A stretch of DNA of 64,000 nucleotides, taken from Cheiracanthium punctorium (taxonomy: Eukaryota; Arthropoda; Arachnida; Araneae; Cheiracanthiidae). The stretch covers positions 124,001 to 188,000 of the forward strand of contig JAWZYV010016015.1 in NCBI GenBank assembly GCA_038373885.1. The letters run 5' to 3'. This document shows, one piece after another, positions 12,701 through 27,700 of the stretch. The notes below the pieces were generated by a model that was not told the origin of the DNA, made no database searches, and was given only the letters and a program-made list of their open reading frames with translations. The number at the start of each line of letters is the position of its first letter. Positions within the stretch are counted from its first letter, which is position 1. The translations under genes and the position numbers were made by a program.

Positions 12701-15700
12701 TTTTCTGTTTTACTTAACTGAAATATCTGAAAATATACCCGCTATCAATTTTCAATATTAAAGTAACGTACATCCGACTCCTTTATACTTGATATTTAGA
12801 TTAGAAATGCAGGAAAACATGGAGGAAAGTTTTGGTTTTGAAAAGAAAAAAAAAACAAAATCCTATTCTCTAGCGAAGAACAAACATTCAGCTAGCAGTC
12901 TGCAATACAGAAAGCACCAATATTAAATTAGTAATATGCCATCCCTCACGGGTGTGCTTAGAACTTTAGCGTCTCAGTGAGAAACTGTCTTTGCGCGCCC
13001 CGATACTCTCATTTTTTAAATTTATATAACCTTTTCAAACGTTTTGCTTAAAAAGTAACGAAAGAAAAGGATAATCTTTTCTCGAATCATCATATACCTA
13101 CAAAGGCTTCAAAAACATGTATATGTTTTTTAACAAAACATTTGTATTACATTGCAGTATATTGCTCCAGAATTTCATTATCTCAGAGTTATATCGGTGT
13201 CTAAAAACCTGACAAAGAAACGAGCTAAGAATGTTAAGGAAAGCCTAATTTTGCTTCGTTCCCGATAATTAGAAGAAAGGGTACTTAGACAGGCATTTTT
13301 AAACTCGTCTAAAACTCTGTTGAACATACAGGCTTTTTTAGTTGCACAAAATTTATCAAATCTCTACCGACAAAAACTAGTAGATAAACTGCCGATAACT
13401 ACCGCGGACGTGGACCAACAACCTAGGAAATTCGGGAGACGTTCATGCTATTACACATTTAGAGAAACGAATTTAATGGAAAATGTTGTAAAAACAACTT
13501 TATGAAGAGCAAAATCTTTGAAATTTTAGAATTCTGTTGAAAATCACAACTCCAGTTTTTCACAAATCCCCCTATCCTTTAAAATTAATAAATAAAAGAA
13601 CCATCCATTTGAAAGTGAACTCTTTCTAAATAATAGAGTTACACAAGACTAATTTTTTAATTGTTTTCTCAGGCATTTTAGTAACTTTCTGACATAAATT
13701 TGATTACTTATTACTAAAGGTCTATGGAAAAATTGAGGTGAGGGAATGTCTATGTGTAAAGAATCACATTTCCTGCTGCTATATTTTAAGATGTTTTAAT
13801 GTCATTTTAAATTGTTTTTAGCAATGATGACTTCTTCAAAAATTCATAATTTCATATGCATAGATTATGATGCTTTGTGTGAGGTAAATGTCCTATTTTT
13901 TCCCTAAGAAGAGCATCTGAGTTTCATGAATATTCAAATTCAGGTCGAAAAAGCGAAGAAAAATTGCACTTTATGCATATTTAGATAAAACTAATTTTTC
14001 ATTAAATTCAATAGTTTTACTGATATACCTAGCTAAACTCTATTCATGTTCTTAAAAAAATGTAATGGAAACTTTTCATAAAAGGTGTAATTGTAGTCTA
14101 AATTGTGCTAATTATCGTTTTTCTCCTTGTACCTAAATGAAAGAAAAAAGGTTCAAGGATGTTGGTAACATTACAGACTTCTTACACAATGAAATGTACA
14201 GAAAATACAAAAGAAGGGTTTATTCAATTGAAGCAAAATGAATATTTTTATTATTTAGCATGCCAATAATTACTTACGACGAAGAACAAATAATTACTGA
14301 CTGCGAAAGCAAATTATTGCGTTTTTTAACTTTTCTGATTAGCGATCTTAATTAGACCAACGACTTTTTAATGAATAAATACAGTTATTTATGGCAACCG
14401 AAATTTACCTTTATGTTTAGAACTATTCTTTTAAAGTTCATGCCCCTAAAAAGTAATTTTAAGAATAATTTTCTAATTCGATGGGTATCTTTAGAATCTC
14501 AGTTTACGTTAGTAATTAGGAATGAAATTTGACGTTTTGGCTATGCTGCAAAAACTCAAGAATTAAAGAGCAATATTTTATTCACGCCTCATTACTATTT
14601 CCAATCACTTTTCCCACTCCACATTGAGGAAAATTTATTCGAAGACACAAATGGCACTGGTCATTTGCATTCGATCTAGAGGGTTAAACTTTATTCAGCG
14701 TCTATAAAAATATAGCATGCTATGTTTTCGGAGTACAAAACGTTTGAAAAATTTTGTTGGCATCTTTCACTGTGAGTGCGAAAGTGTGCTTCCCGAAAAA
14801 TTAAAGTCGCAACTATGCATTCTAAATGTTTGTCTTGGTGATCAGTTTGAAATTAAAATGTTTTAAAAAACCATAACTAAAAATTAACCAATATCAAATA
14901 CAAAATCTTTTGATCTTATTTATACTTACTCACTAGTGTATTTCAGCTGCAGAAGTTTTATAATAGTGGTATATTTGATGATAAAGTTCACAGAAAAAGC
15001 GAAAATTCTTTGAGACTAAAACTATCAGTATTTCAGGCTAAAATTTAACAATTTTGTAAACTACAAAATATGACAGCCAGATTCCATTAATCACCCTTAT
15101 TATAGGAAATCAGCGCGTCTCAGGATACTTACGGACAAGATTTATTTTTCTAGTTCCGTAATTCAAGGTGTTATTTACCACTTTCAAAATTTTCTAGACG
15201 CACAGAATTAACATCTTGTTCTTTTGCGTGCAATATCATCTGATTATTTTTTTAGTTATTTTGACTTTCATGCCATAACTACACCTCACAAAATAAACAG
15301 CATTTTACTTCATAATCAAAGGAAGACGACCTTCGTTGATTCAAGGTGCTCAAAAACAAACGATGAAACAGAAAGTGTACTTATGGAAATTTATGTAGCC
15401 ATTATGCATTCGATTTCTCTATAGTACATAAAAAGCACATTAAAACCCCTTTATAGTTATTCAAGATAAAAGGAAAGTAAGCAAAAACGAAGATTACATC
15501 ATCCTTTACTGCTTCGTAAAACGTCAACGGAAAGAGAACGCACTTTAAGAATTTTCGTAATGGATAAAAAAAGAAATAGAAGGTTGGGAAAAGGAATACA
15601 TAAATGCAGAAATACCCACAGAAAGCTACGATGATCTCCTAGTTTGTATTATAATGCATTTATTTACATTTATACCGAGCAGATATTAAAATGAAATTCC

Positions 15701-18700
15701 AATGGTCTTATTTAAACGATTGGATCAAAAGAGAACTATTATCTATGGCTCGTTTTGTACTCGCATGGTTTTGCACTTTAAGACGAGCGTCTTAAATGAT
15801 TATTATAATGATCAGAATATTTTCAGAAAATAAAAAGGTTTTTAAGTGTCAAGGTGAACTGATTATGGAATTCATAATTAGTTAAAATAACATACATTTG
15901 TTCAAGGATTACTCTTAAAAAAAACTTAATGCTTTAGTTCTGAAGAAACAATATTTACCCCATAAAATGGCCAATGGAATCCTTCGTGGATTTAATTTGA
16001 TAATAGTACATAGCAAAATAATTTCAGAAAAATATTTACTGGATTTTAATAATAAAATTAAACTCAATAGGAAGTATATTTTCTAAACAAAAACAAACAA
16101 GAAAATCCTTAAGCTACAAAATTTTAAAGTTATTCAACTTCGAAATATCAAATCTGAAAATTCAAATAACATCAAACGTTTAACGAAGCAATCAAGGTTT
16201 AATGTCATTCAGCTCATTAGGAATTTAAGGCAATTATGTTTCAATTGTACCACAATAGGGTCGCGTCGTCAATTCTATGAATAAAATGCAAAGAACTTAT
16301 TGTATGTTAATTAGGAATAATTCATTGACCGAGGAAATGAGTATACATAATAGGAAAAGTATTCTAAATTATCAAATTAAGAAATTTGAATATTTGCAGA
16401 TCTTAGTTGATTACCCATTTATTATAAAACGACCAGAGAGGAGAAAACATTTGTCATATTTCTCATTTTCTTTTAACAGAATGGCAAAAGCACCGTATAT
16501 ACTCGTGTACAGGCCTGTCGAGAGGGGGGGGGAAGAGGGGATTCCCCCCGTGCCCATGTTTTCTGGGGGGGGGGCTAAACTTTCAAAAAAAATTTCTGTA
16601 TTAGACACAAATAGAACCCGCGAAAACCAACACCGACTGAAGTAAGTAAAGAAGAGACGAAGTCCTAAAAGAAACTGGATTGCTGACGTCATGTACGCTC
16701 TTTTATTTTTTTGGGGGGTGGGGGAGGGGGCAAACGCACCAACCTTTGGGATCTCATACGCGGGGAAACACCATGACCACTCCAGGCCCGCAGGTGCAAA
16801 CTTGATAATTTCCAAGCGCGGGAAATTTCATTCATCCCCAAAATGTTCTTGGAATAAAATTGTTCAGAATTGCTTTCGGAATGTGGATTTTTCAGTTGTT
16901 TGCCGTGAGTTTACTTACCCTTTTACACTTCTTACTATCACAGTGATTATTTATTTTTAATAATTATTAGTTATAAAGTATGTTTATTTCGTCAGTGCTT
17001 CATGAATAGGCTTTATTTCTTACAGCAAACTTTTGAGGTTAAAATTATCTTATTGCTAATGAAACATTTCATTGAAGCTGTTTATGGTAGGGGGCGGCAG
17101 GGGAAGGCCCGGTAGATATCCACCCCCCGGGCCCGAGTTTGTCTCTCGACGGGCCTGCTCGTGTATAAGCCCACCCCTCAACTTTCCCCCAAAAATCTTT
17201 CAAAACTGACTGACCCGTGTATAAGCCCACCCTCCTACTTTGAAAATTTACGCCCCTGTGAAAAACTCCCCTACCACATTTAGACTAGCATCCAGTCATC
17301 ACGTGATTGTTTTGCGACATAACCCGTTCATAGTGCAGTTCTGACTGCAAACCGATAGCGATAACCACGTTCTTCGCATTCAAGAACAACATTCGAAATG
17401 CAAGAGCTTCAGTGAAGATGGCTAAAGTAAAATGTCTGTCTTAAGACAAGGCTTTCAAACTGAAAGTAATTAAATATGCTGAATTGTAATTTATTTTTCT
17501 CTCTTTTTTTTTTTTTATCTTCCTTGTAATATATTGCCTTTCAATACAAAAGTCCAATATGCTACATCTTTCTTTTGTTAACATAAAACCAAATTAATTA
17601 TCTCGAATACATGGGCACCGAGCGGAGGGGGGGGACAACATATCAATTCCCGGGCAAATGGTTTTCATATATACATATACATGTTTGTGAGCATGCGTCT
17701 AGATGTTTTCCCTTCCACCGAACTCCCCTCCCTAAACATTGAATTCTCCGATGATCAAATTTTGAAATTTTTTGACCCGTGTATAAGCCCACTCCCCCCA
17801 CTTTCAATCCAAATTTTTGTCAAAAAAAATGGGCTTATACACGGGTATATACGGTAAGTTTCCCAACGTCCATTCGAGTAAATATTTGTATAGGGGCTTG
17901 GAATATATCTTGTCTTTATCTAACGTTAAATCCGGTCGACATTTTCTCACGAACACATCAGGCATCATGTTCAGGTGTCTTGGAAAAATAATGAATATCA
18001 GGGACGTATGTTCTTGAATGCATGTTCCAGACACATAAACAGCAGAATTTACGCCTATTCATATACAAAGTGAATATCAAAGCTTCAGCTTCAGCAAAGC
18101 TTTAAAGCTTCAGCGAGAGGGTAATTATGCGGGTGTGACTGAACATCTTGCTATTTTTTGTGCAGTCTACAGTCGTTTTTACGAACCTGTAGGGGCCACT
18201 CAAATAGTTCGTAAAATCGTCTATGGGAGTGCATTCGGGACCAATCGATAGTTCGTAAGATCGCAAGTGTTCGTAAAAACGATCTCCGACTAGATATCCC
18301 AACAGATAGACAGTCAAATGCTACACATTTTTGAAAAATGTAATTAGTTTCAAAAAGATCTCGATATAAAATAAGTAGAAAAAATAATAGAATCAAGCTT
18401 ATAAAATAAGGCATCTATTAACATTTGCCTCTCGAAAATCAAATAAAATTTTGTGTCTCATGCTGCCCCATTTCAAAACTTATTTGCCACTGATGAGGAA
18501 ACTTTGATGCGACTGAATTTCATGTACGTTATACATTTTATTCTGAGTATTTACGCACAGAAATTATTCAACATGTGGTATTTAACCAAGTAAAATAAGA
18601 ATATGATTGAAAAATGTTAATTGGCAGTGGTAATATGATCATGCGATCCAAATGCTACTACCTGAGGAAAGCTTTCGAAATCCAGAATACCTACTTCAGT

Positions 18701-21700
18701 TATGCTGTTAAACACACCTCAGTGTCTCAAAATACGAAATATTTTGCTCTGATATTTAGATTAATAAATATAAACTCATTTAACGCTTCTCAAAGATATT
18801 CTGCGTTCTCTGTTTTGATACCGTGTAACATAATATTAACAGTATACAAGATTCTAAAAGAAAATTTCGGTTTTCGTGACAGTGTTTACATGTCATCAGC
18901 GGAATGTGGGGCTTGGTAGAAATATCAGATTTCTTACTAACATCGCATGGCTACTTTTTATTTAGCGTCTTACTAAAAATATATAATGTATCTCGAAGGA
19001 TATGTAGTAGTGTGAGATCAGTGATTATATAGCATCTGCTTGCCAAGGTCAGGGCATTGTTTTGCAGTAGTGGAAAAAAGTCTCAATAGCGGAAAAACAA
19101 GTGCAAAAAAGGAACAAAGCATCTTTTATACTGAGTAAGTTGCTACACTTACAAAAGAAATAACTATTTAAATAGCTATAACACTACATGCTAACGAAGA
19201 AGATGCTTACCACGCATATGTATTAAGAAAACGTTCATAAAAATTCTCCATGCACAAAATCTAAAGTTTACGCTTGCCCAAGAGATGAAAAGAAAGATGG
19301 AACATGCAGTTACAAAATAACTGCATTTTGTAGGAGGGCGTGAGCATCGAAATCTTTGAACGTGCAGCGGAAATCCAAGCATCGCCCAAGTTTATGCGTT
19401 AAATTTGTCATCAGAAAAAATAGCTTTAACATGTAAAATAACAAAAAAGAATGTTTAACTAAACGATGGAATTGCTTAGAACAATCTTTCGGATAAGGCT
19501 CTACCTTACAAAATCTACAACTGTATCTGATAATCACGGAGCTATCACTACATTTTCCCAATTTTATCGTTGTTCGTTTCTGGACGACGGACAGACTCCT
19601 TCCTGTCTACAACGTGTCACAATGAAAAGAAAAGAAATTGTCTCCTGGACCGTAATGTGCCAGGCACAGCCAGCTGCGTCAAAAAAAGTCTCTAGATCTG
19701 TGGTACGCTATAGACGTTTCGATCGTCCGCCATCTTGCTGGTAGTGAAGTCGAGCGATGGCAACGCCTGCCCTTTTTTCGGCATTGGGCAATCTATCCAG
19801 ATGTTCTCGTATTCTTCCATTTTTCAGCAGATGCCAGTGCTGTTAAAAAGAATCGTGACCATTTTTTTACGGGAAATGACGTGCTAAAAAGTAAAGGATT
19901 CTCGTGGAGCGATGTCACCCGCAACTATTTTTATAGAAATCAAATCTATTCTTCGCGACTGGCAACGGTCAAAACGTCAGAGTTTGGTGTTCCCAGAGCG
20001 GCAACACTGCGCGTTAAAGGGTTAATATCATATTTTAAGTATTATAGCAATTTAAAATATTCGTAAGCATCACTAATGTCACAAAACAGAAATACGTACT
20101 TTATCAAGACCACATCGAGTACCGTCTGCCCATGGCATGTGTTGAGTTCTGCAACCTCCTTGAGTAACATCTTCCATAGTGCACCAAAGTCTTTTACAAA
20201 CAGGCATATAGGGACAAATACGAGAACCTTTTCCGTATACCAACTCGCACTGGTAATCCATGTCGTAAAGTTCTCCTGGTAATGTGTTTGCATGCTCGAA
20301 GGAAGTTAACAAATCTTGATTTGTTCTTGTCAACAAACAGTGTCCATACCCAGCACTAACAAGAAGAAAATATCAAGTCAGTTATATCGGTGCTCAATAT
20401 CAATTTAAATGAATGAAACTAAAAATGAAATTTCCTTTAAACTAATTTTCCTGAAAATACATTGACTTCATGGAAAAATCGCAAGGTATTTAAATTTTTC
20501 TGCGGGTGATGACTTTTAAATATAATTAACACTAAACATACCAACATTTAATATATATACCTATTTCTACCATAGCCGGTCAAATGACCGGTTGTGGTAG
20601 ATAACGGTATACGACAAATATAACTCAAAAAACAACAAAATACAAATAAAAAAATTATAGGATATCAATTGTATATAATTAATAGAAAAAGTCATGAGTC
20701 AAATGTGCAAAAACGATAAGATTGTATGTGCATTTTTTATACAAAAGTTCATAATCGGTCATTTGACCGCTTATGGTAGTTTTAGTGTTAATCGTTTTTA
20801 TTAATAAATTGAACAAAACTATTTTTAACTAAAGAGATGTAAATTTTAACACAAATTTATGATAATTGATTCTTTTTATTAATGAATTGAACAAAACTAT
20901 TTTTAACTAAAAACAGGTAAAATTTAACACAAATTTATGATAATATTTTAAATTAAGTTAAATGTATTCTAAACTAGACCCAAAACATTCACTTATACGT
21001 TAACAGTTATTTTCGTAAATTGGAAAAATGAATTCTGCTATAATGAATACACTAGTTTATGGAATCATTTAACACTTAGATTGTGCAATTTCTACACGAT
21101 ACTTAAAAAAATAAGAAGAGAAAGAGAGAGAGAGAGAACAACTTTAATTTGTGGATAATACAATTAATGAGAAACGTAAAATTAATAGTCAAATTATAGT
21201 AAATGGCGGATCGTAAAGTTATAGTTAATCGCGGAAGACAACCATTCGGCATTTAAAATGCCAAACTAATAATAATTAACAATTCTTACATTATCAAATT
21301 ATTTTCCAGTAAAATTATATTATACTACACTGGTTAATATGAAATAGATTTAAGCTTAAATGTATGCTGCATCGAATTAAACCGTTTAATGCTATTAGCC
21401 AGATAATTCTCCACATGCAGACGAAAAAATAAAATTAATTATTCTCCAGTTTTGAAATTAAAATTCATTTATTAATGTGAATTATGTTATTTTACGCAGG
21501 TATTACAAGATTACCAGGAAGAAAATTTGAAGAAAAATGACAAATGTTGCAATTCTAAATAATTAGATTTTAACTTTACAAAATTCAAAACACCTCAAGG
21601 TGATTACGTGTGCCAGTAAAAAATTACATATCTTCTGTTAGCAATAAAAACAGAATGATTAATCAGTTTTTGGTGCAATGTTTTGAAGCTCGCTCCCTCT

Positions 21701-24700
21701 TTTCGATATGGCTCTTCCTTCATTTGAGACCAAGACACGATAAATAATTAATGATAAATTGAATCTCATTACAACCTTAACTCATCTATAAAAATTTCGA
21801 AACCCCGATAACTAAAAAATCACTTCGAAGCTGGTTTGCTGATGTGATCACACGCTATCTTGCCGAGAAACAACACATTTAGAAGCTGTTATTGCTCCTT
21901 AAAGAGAACACGAAGTGACATATTTTACGCTGATTAAACTCCAGGAGTCACATTTTAAAAAAAGATTTATAGTCCCAGCCACGAAAATTATATGGGAAAA
22001 CATAATTTCTATTTGTTTTCTCTTTTTAATTAATAAAATCCATCTATGCTCTTTAAACATAGTAACGAGAGCGGTCATTCTCGCTACATAAGAAAGCAAT
22101 GACCACAGATTGATTGCAATTTTTTAGAAATGTATAGTATAATTTGTACTAACTTAACAGGTGACTTTAAATAAATTAATAATTTATACTATACACTCAA
22201 CAATAAATCTTTCTCTTAATGAAAGAAGCCATTTCTATAAGAATTTCGAATTTCCCATGAATAGCGCTTAAGCTGTGCCATTTTCGCACACGAATTTAAT
22301 CAATTTTTTAAAACTGACTCAAGTCACCCACTGCTTTATTCACAAGGCATAAATTTCAATTTTATAAGGCAAGGAAAATACGTAATAGGGTTTTGCTTGG
22401 GACTAGCATCCGTTTACATATGCTAGAGATTATAAAGAGATTCCTTAATTTTAAATACAGGTATTCTATTTTGAATATGATATACAGAAAAGTTAAAAGA
22501 CGAAACCGCCGATTACAAGTCAATCCTTATTTGAACTGTCAAGTAAAGCCGTATACCGAAGCGTGTTTTTGACGTTTTCTTATTATAACAAAGAAACGCA
22601 CTGTAAAGAATCTACCGTGTTTTTTGTATTAATATGGCTATCCTTTCGATTCATCAAAAAATCCTTTTTCGAACTAGCGTATTATTATATTAATAGCAGT
22701 TCCCTCAAATTACGTGTGGAGGAGTAAATATTTTCCATTTTTTACCCACTCAATTGCTTGATGTGATACAACCAATTTTACATGCTCACTGAAAAAGATA
22801 ATCACGACTCAAACTTTTCCAAAGCGTTGTCAAATTTATTACAACTTTTGTTCAACCCCATAATCATATCCTCGTTCTCAGTGATGCGTACATTCTGATG
22901 AAAGTATATACATAAAAATAGGAAGTAATTACATACTGAACCTTGTTAAAATATATATTCGAGAGATTCACACAGTTATTCATTCATAGATGTTGATTTC
23001 ACTTACAAAATAACCGTATAAACTTACTCTAAGAATGTAGTGAGGTAGTGTTTACTGCACTCTGACCAGCTATGGGGATAACTGTTGTAGTCCAACATTC
23101 GAGCCATGACATAGAGCCTTTGACCTTGCTTGTGAAAGCGACTGCATTTCTCATCATCATCGTGAGGTATGCCTAAACTGCAAAATGGAGAGTTACAATG
23201 GCTGAATAGAATTCATGTCTCAGTTACATTACAAAAGTTACTAACATAAATTTTTACGAGACTAAAAGTCTAATTTGAATATTGCGTTTGTCATAAACAT
23301 ATTTATTAATTTAATTATTTATTTATTGAGACAGGGCTATTAAAAGAAGAGGCAAAATGTTTTTTATGTATTACTTTTCAATGAAACTATTTATAATTAT
23401 GGTACTTACTCTAAATAATGAAGCGTATAATTATTGCAATTTTTGGCAAATAAATATGTTCATCTTATTCTGTCCGTATTTTACAAGTTGAAAAAATGCT
23501 TTAACTTTACTTTATTTATTTACTTTTAAAAAATAAAAATCTTGTAACTCTAAAAGCGTTTGAAATTATCTAGTATGGTTACATAGATGCCAACATTTAC
23601 GATTTTATCGTTAGATTTTCCACCACTAATTTTTACTAGGCAATTTAATCTTAAAATTAGTGCAAATTCTTTTATGCAAAATAGAACTGTTAAAAAATTA
23701 CGGTGGGATTTTTTCCGATAAAATTGGAAGTGTTGGCAGCTATGATAATATTATGAGAATTTTTATTAAAATACTCATAACGTTTATGTCACTTTTAAAA
23801 TATACTTTTATGTCATACTTTTTAGGTCACTTTTAAAATATTTTCAATGTAATCATGAACTATTTTTTGAGCGTTATTTAACTGTTTCTTCAAATTGAAA
23901 AATATAGATTGAATATAGACTACTAATTGTGAAGACTAGAAAAAGAAATGAAAAATGGTTTTGTAGTATTTTTCAATTCTTTTACAAAGATAAACATAGA
24001 GCATTTTATAAACATAAGAGATATTTTGAATTACGAGAGTTTCTCTGATAAATAGTTCTTAAAATTGTTTAAGTTTGCTGTCAGTTTGTAAGTATCACGA
24101 TTTATGACAAAAAGTATGTACTGGATGAGTCAGAAATTTATTTCAACTTAAAGATCAACTAAAAATCAAAAACAAAGATTAAAAAAATGCGATTTGCATG
24201 AACGGGATTAAAGATTTTTTTAAAATACCATAAAATATTGCTACCGTTAGATAACGTTTACATAATATGGAGCAAGTTCATACAAATCAGATTGCTGGTA
24301 AAACATTTGTGCATATTATTTTCATTGGATGCGGCAGTTGTTTAAGCGATGAAGCTTTTTGGGGGTTTTTTACAGGAAAGGTCAAATAATAACCTGTGCA
24401 TTGCGAAATTTTCGCATGGTAAAAAGACTGAAGACATGAAAAAAGCCCATATGTACTGGAATATCTAAGACGAAGCCTTCAAGAAATCACGAGATCCTTA
24501 ATTTTATCCATACAAATTACAGAACAACCTAAATACAGTCGTTTGCCATGTGGGTTCCAATAAAAATAGAATGAGAACCACAGTGGTTGTTTAACGTACC
24601 GGTGGCGGATTAAACCCATCTTTCACTACAAGTGGACGTCTTATACATTGAGATTTCAAGTCTCCCAACTCTTACAATTGGAAGCCGTGAAATTTCTATC

Positions 24701-27700
24701 ACTCTGCATTGAAGCCATCGCATTCTTTTCGTGTAAGAAATAGTGTTTTCTTCAGTGAAGAGCGTTGCCCAGTATCTGAATGAAAGACCTTGCACAGTAC
24801 ACGCTGAACGCTATCTCACTCTTTTGAGTAAAACGGTTCTTCTGTCATTTGAGGCTAGGAGTGTGTTTTCCGCATTAAATTTTATGCAAGATAGTGTCAT
24901 ACCCCACCATTGCCAGGTCAGTAAAGCCATGCTCTTAAAAAATGCTCCGTAAAGACCGAATTGTAATTCAAAGCTGTAAGATCTTGTGGCTGATAACGGT
25001 CACCAGTTTTAACTGCGGAAGATTTTTGTCTGCGTTATAATTTAAAGTGGTTTGTGTGCAGGTCCTCCCTTTCAGAACTCGAATATGACATTCAGAAAAC
25101 TGTAATTTGAATCTATCCAGACATGTTGTATTCAGTTTTCACAGGTGTTGTAACTCACCTTAGTTGTTTCACACGACATGATGGAGGTCATGTTGAGCAC
25201 TTACTACGTAAATAAATCTTGGAATGCAGAGTTACGTTATTACTCTCTTTGTGCTCATTGCTGTTTATTGTAAACCTGATTGCATACATTTGCGTTAAAT
25301 ATTACACGTCAGCTATATTTACCAGTTACTTTTGGACTATTATATTCCATGTTATTAAAAAATGTTATAATTCTCTAATCCGTTCGCACAAACACGATAT
25401 CTTATTGTTATTTACGTTCTTATTGTTATTGTACGTTTCACTGAATTTTTAAACACTGTAACGAATATTTTTTACTCACACGATAAGGATTTGTGGCTTT
25501 TTAATCTAGAAAATTAGCAAAAATTTTAATTCTGGAAATAGTTTGTCGTAACTGAATAAAAAATGACAACTATTTTTGTTGAATTTGGATTATTTTTAAC
25601 TGGAGAACACAAAAAAGAAAGGCTCCAGTTCAGGAAAAAATACATTTTGAGTTGAAAAAGTCAAAATCCAAGACGCACACAGAATAAATTAAAAAAGAAG
25701 AAGATTTATGAATGAAAAAATGTTATTTAATTTTTGTAGCATCAGTAGCTCAAACATTACGTTTTAATATTCAGTAAAAACCGCATCTTTTTCCCCGCAA
25801 CCATAGTTAAAAAATTATTTCTGATAAAACATATAGTAAAACATTTAATGAATATTACTGAATAGCAGACCTCAGCAAATAGCGCAGAACATTAAGTAGT
25901 ACAGATATAGAAGAAAAAATCCATATTCGGCTCTGACGCTATTGTCTGATTCGTCAAATGTTGATGAATAAATTGAAGCTCCTTTAACTAATGTTACCTG
26001 TACTTAAGGCATCAAGAAATAAATATAAGTTTAAAAGAAAGTTTTCAAAATCAAGCTTTTTAATCAAAGATGAACTAAAAGGTATAAAATAATTTTTGAG
26101 AACGTATTCGATTTCAAGCACTTATTATGACACACAAATGCATTCTAGCTCATCGGCGGAGGTACTTATAAAACAATTATATTTAATAAATTTTCTCTGT
26201 AAAATAATATATAATTTTTAAAAGCTTGAGGCGCTTAACTACTTACGTGGATATGAGATCAAATGAAATATTAACTGCTCATAAAAGTAATGGTGTAAGT
26301 ACCTCCACGGATGATCGATAGGACAGGATGGATTTGTCAGCTGAAATAAGCGTCAGAGCTTGAAATTTTTCTCAAATTTAATTCATACCTTTTAGGCCCT
26401 CTTTAAATAAAAAACTTGTTTTAAAACACTTTTTTAATCTTGTATTTACTGAATTCTTTTTCGTCTGAAAACTGTTTTTTCTTGATATTTCTAACGATTC
26501 TTTTGAAGAAGTCGCTTGCGTTGTATTGCTGTTTCTTTCATATTTGTATTTCTCGTCCTCATATTGTACCCAAGTATTGTACCTTGAGAAAGGCAACAGA
26601 AAGCGTCCTAACTGATGTATAAGTTCAGTGCCGCAGCTGGAAATCACGTCACCCGAGGCAAACCTTAATTGTGAAGCCTCTTTCTTTCCACTTTGAATGT
26701 CCCCTCAGCACGGCGCCAGGGGCGCGTTTGTTTCACCACCTAACTGCGGCCTTGTATACGCTGCTCAATATCTGAGACTTGACTAAAATTAATCCCTACT
26801 GACCATCCTGAAGCATCGATCCGTTGCCATTAGAGTCCTTTCTTAAAAATAAGATAAATCAGACTTGTGCTAAACAAACAATTTGACAATCGCTACAAGT
26901 ACCACAGGAACAACAACAAAAAATAATCTGCGTTTACGGGTACATTGTCCGAGCCGTTGCGACGTCTCCCGAATAGATTTCTAATCCAAGCGATCATAAG
27001 CAGTCGCAAAACTATCGATCCGGATAAATATATCGAAGGTAGTGTGATCTCACTATAGGAAGTGGAATAAAATTTCTGTACAAACTTTGAAATCGAACTA
27101 CATGATAGCAAACCACACTAGTGAAAAGCTCGAAATTAAAAAAAAAAAAAAAACATATTTACACAGTTTTTTACTTAATAGAAAAATTGTTTACAGAAGT
27201 TATTTAACGATTTCAGACTTGATTAAGTAATTTATCTCCAACATATATACGTGAGTATTTTTATAATAAACTAGCCGCCTCCGGCGACCAGTTGGTTCGC
27301 CATCTTAAGAAATCTTGTTCGGAGAGAATCCTGTTTCTCACTGGATTCCTTGGCATTGAATGGAATTTAAAATTAAGATGATTACAAACAGGAGCGGCCC
27401 TAGGGTAAGTGTAGAGACCCCTGCTAATATAAAAAAGACGCCTCCTTTTATGCTCTACTTAGTTTTTAAGTTCGAAATGACGCCCCTTCGAAGCCGGCGC
27501 CCCGATGCGATGCTTACCGTGTCGGGCCGCCCCTGGTTACAAAAATAAGATGGGGTTCCATGATAAAAACCTATAAAAAGGTATAAATTATTTTCGTCCT
27601 ATATTAATTCTGAAGAGTTTCTGGATATATTGGCCTTTATCAAAAAACGGAAAGGAAAAAAAAAAGTATGAAAATCTCAAAGACTATCAGATTTTAAAAA

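Larger units (their letters stand above)
10972..20099 (-). other. ADAMTS intron G-H (9.1 kb)
   Basis: Long intron containing a tRNA-derived SINE candidate (about 12.3-12.5 kb), the nested hAT/pogo-like pair (16.5-17.9 kb), one copy of an interspersed fold-back repeat (18.17-18.29 kb) and a relic ending near 20.03 kb. From 12.6 to 16.4 kb I see only AT-rich sequence. Confidence 0.7.
20356..23027 (-). other. ADAMTS intron F-G (2.7 kb)
   Basis: Contains a TTAA-flanked MITE, an adjacent 76-bp tandem duplication and a GA microsatellite (about 21121-21137). The remainder is AT-rich, with no supported gene. Confidence 0.7.

Noticed and set aside
16277..16960. Overlapping open frames of 89-134 codons on both strands.
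   Set aside because: They lie over the hAT insertion and its G/C runs, show no domain, and are explained by locally higher GC content.
19466..19744. 92-codon frame in a GC-richer patch.
   Set aside because: The same kind of peptide end (PPSCW / LPRCW) arises at 60.25 kb from a related MITE, so it is repeat-derived.
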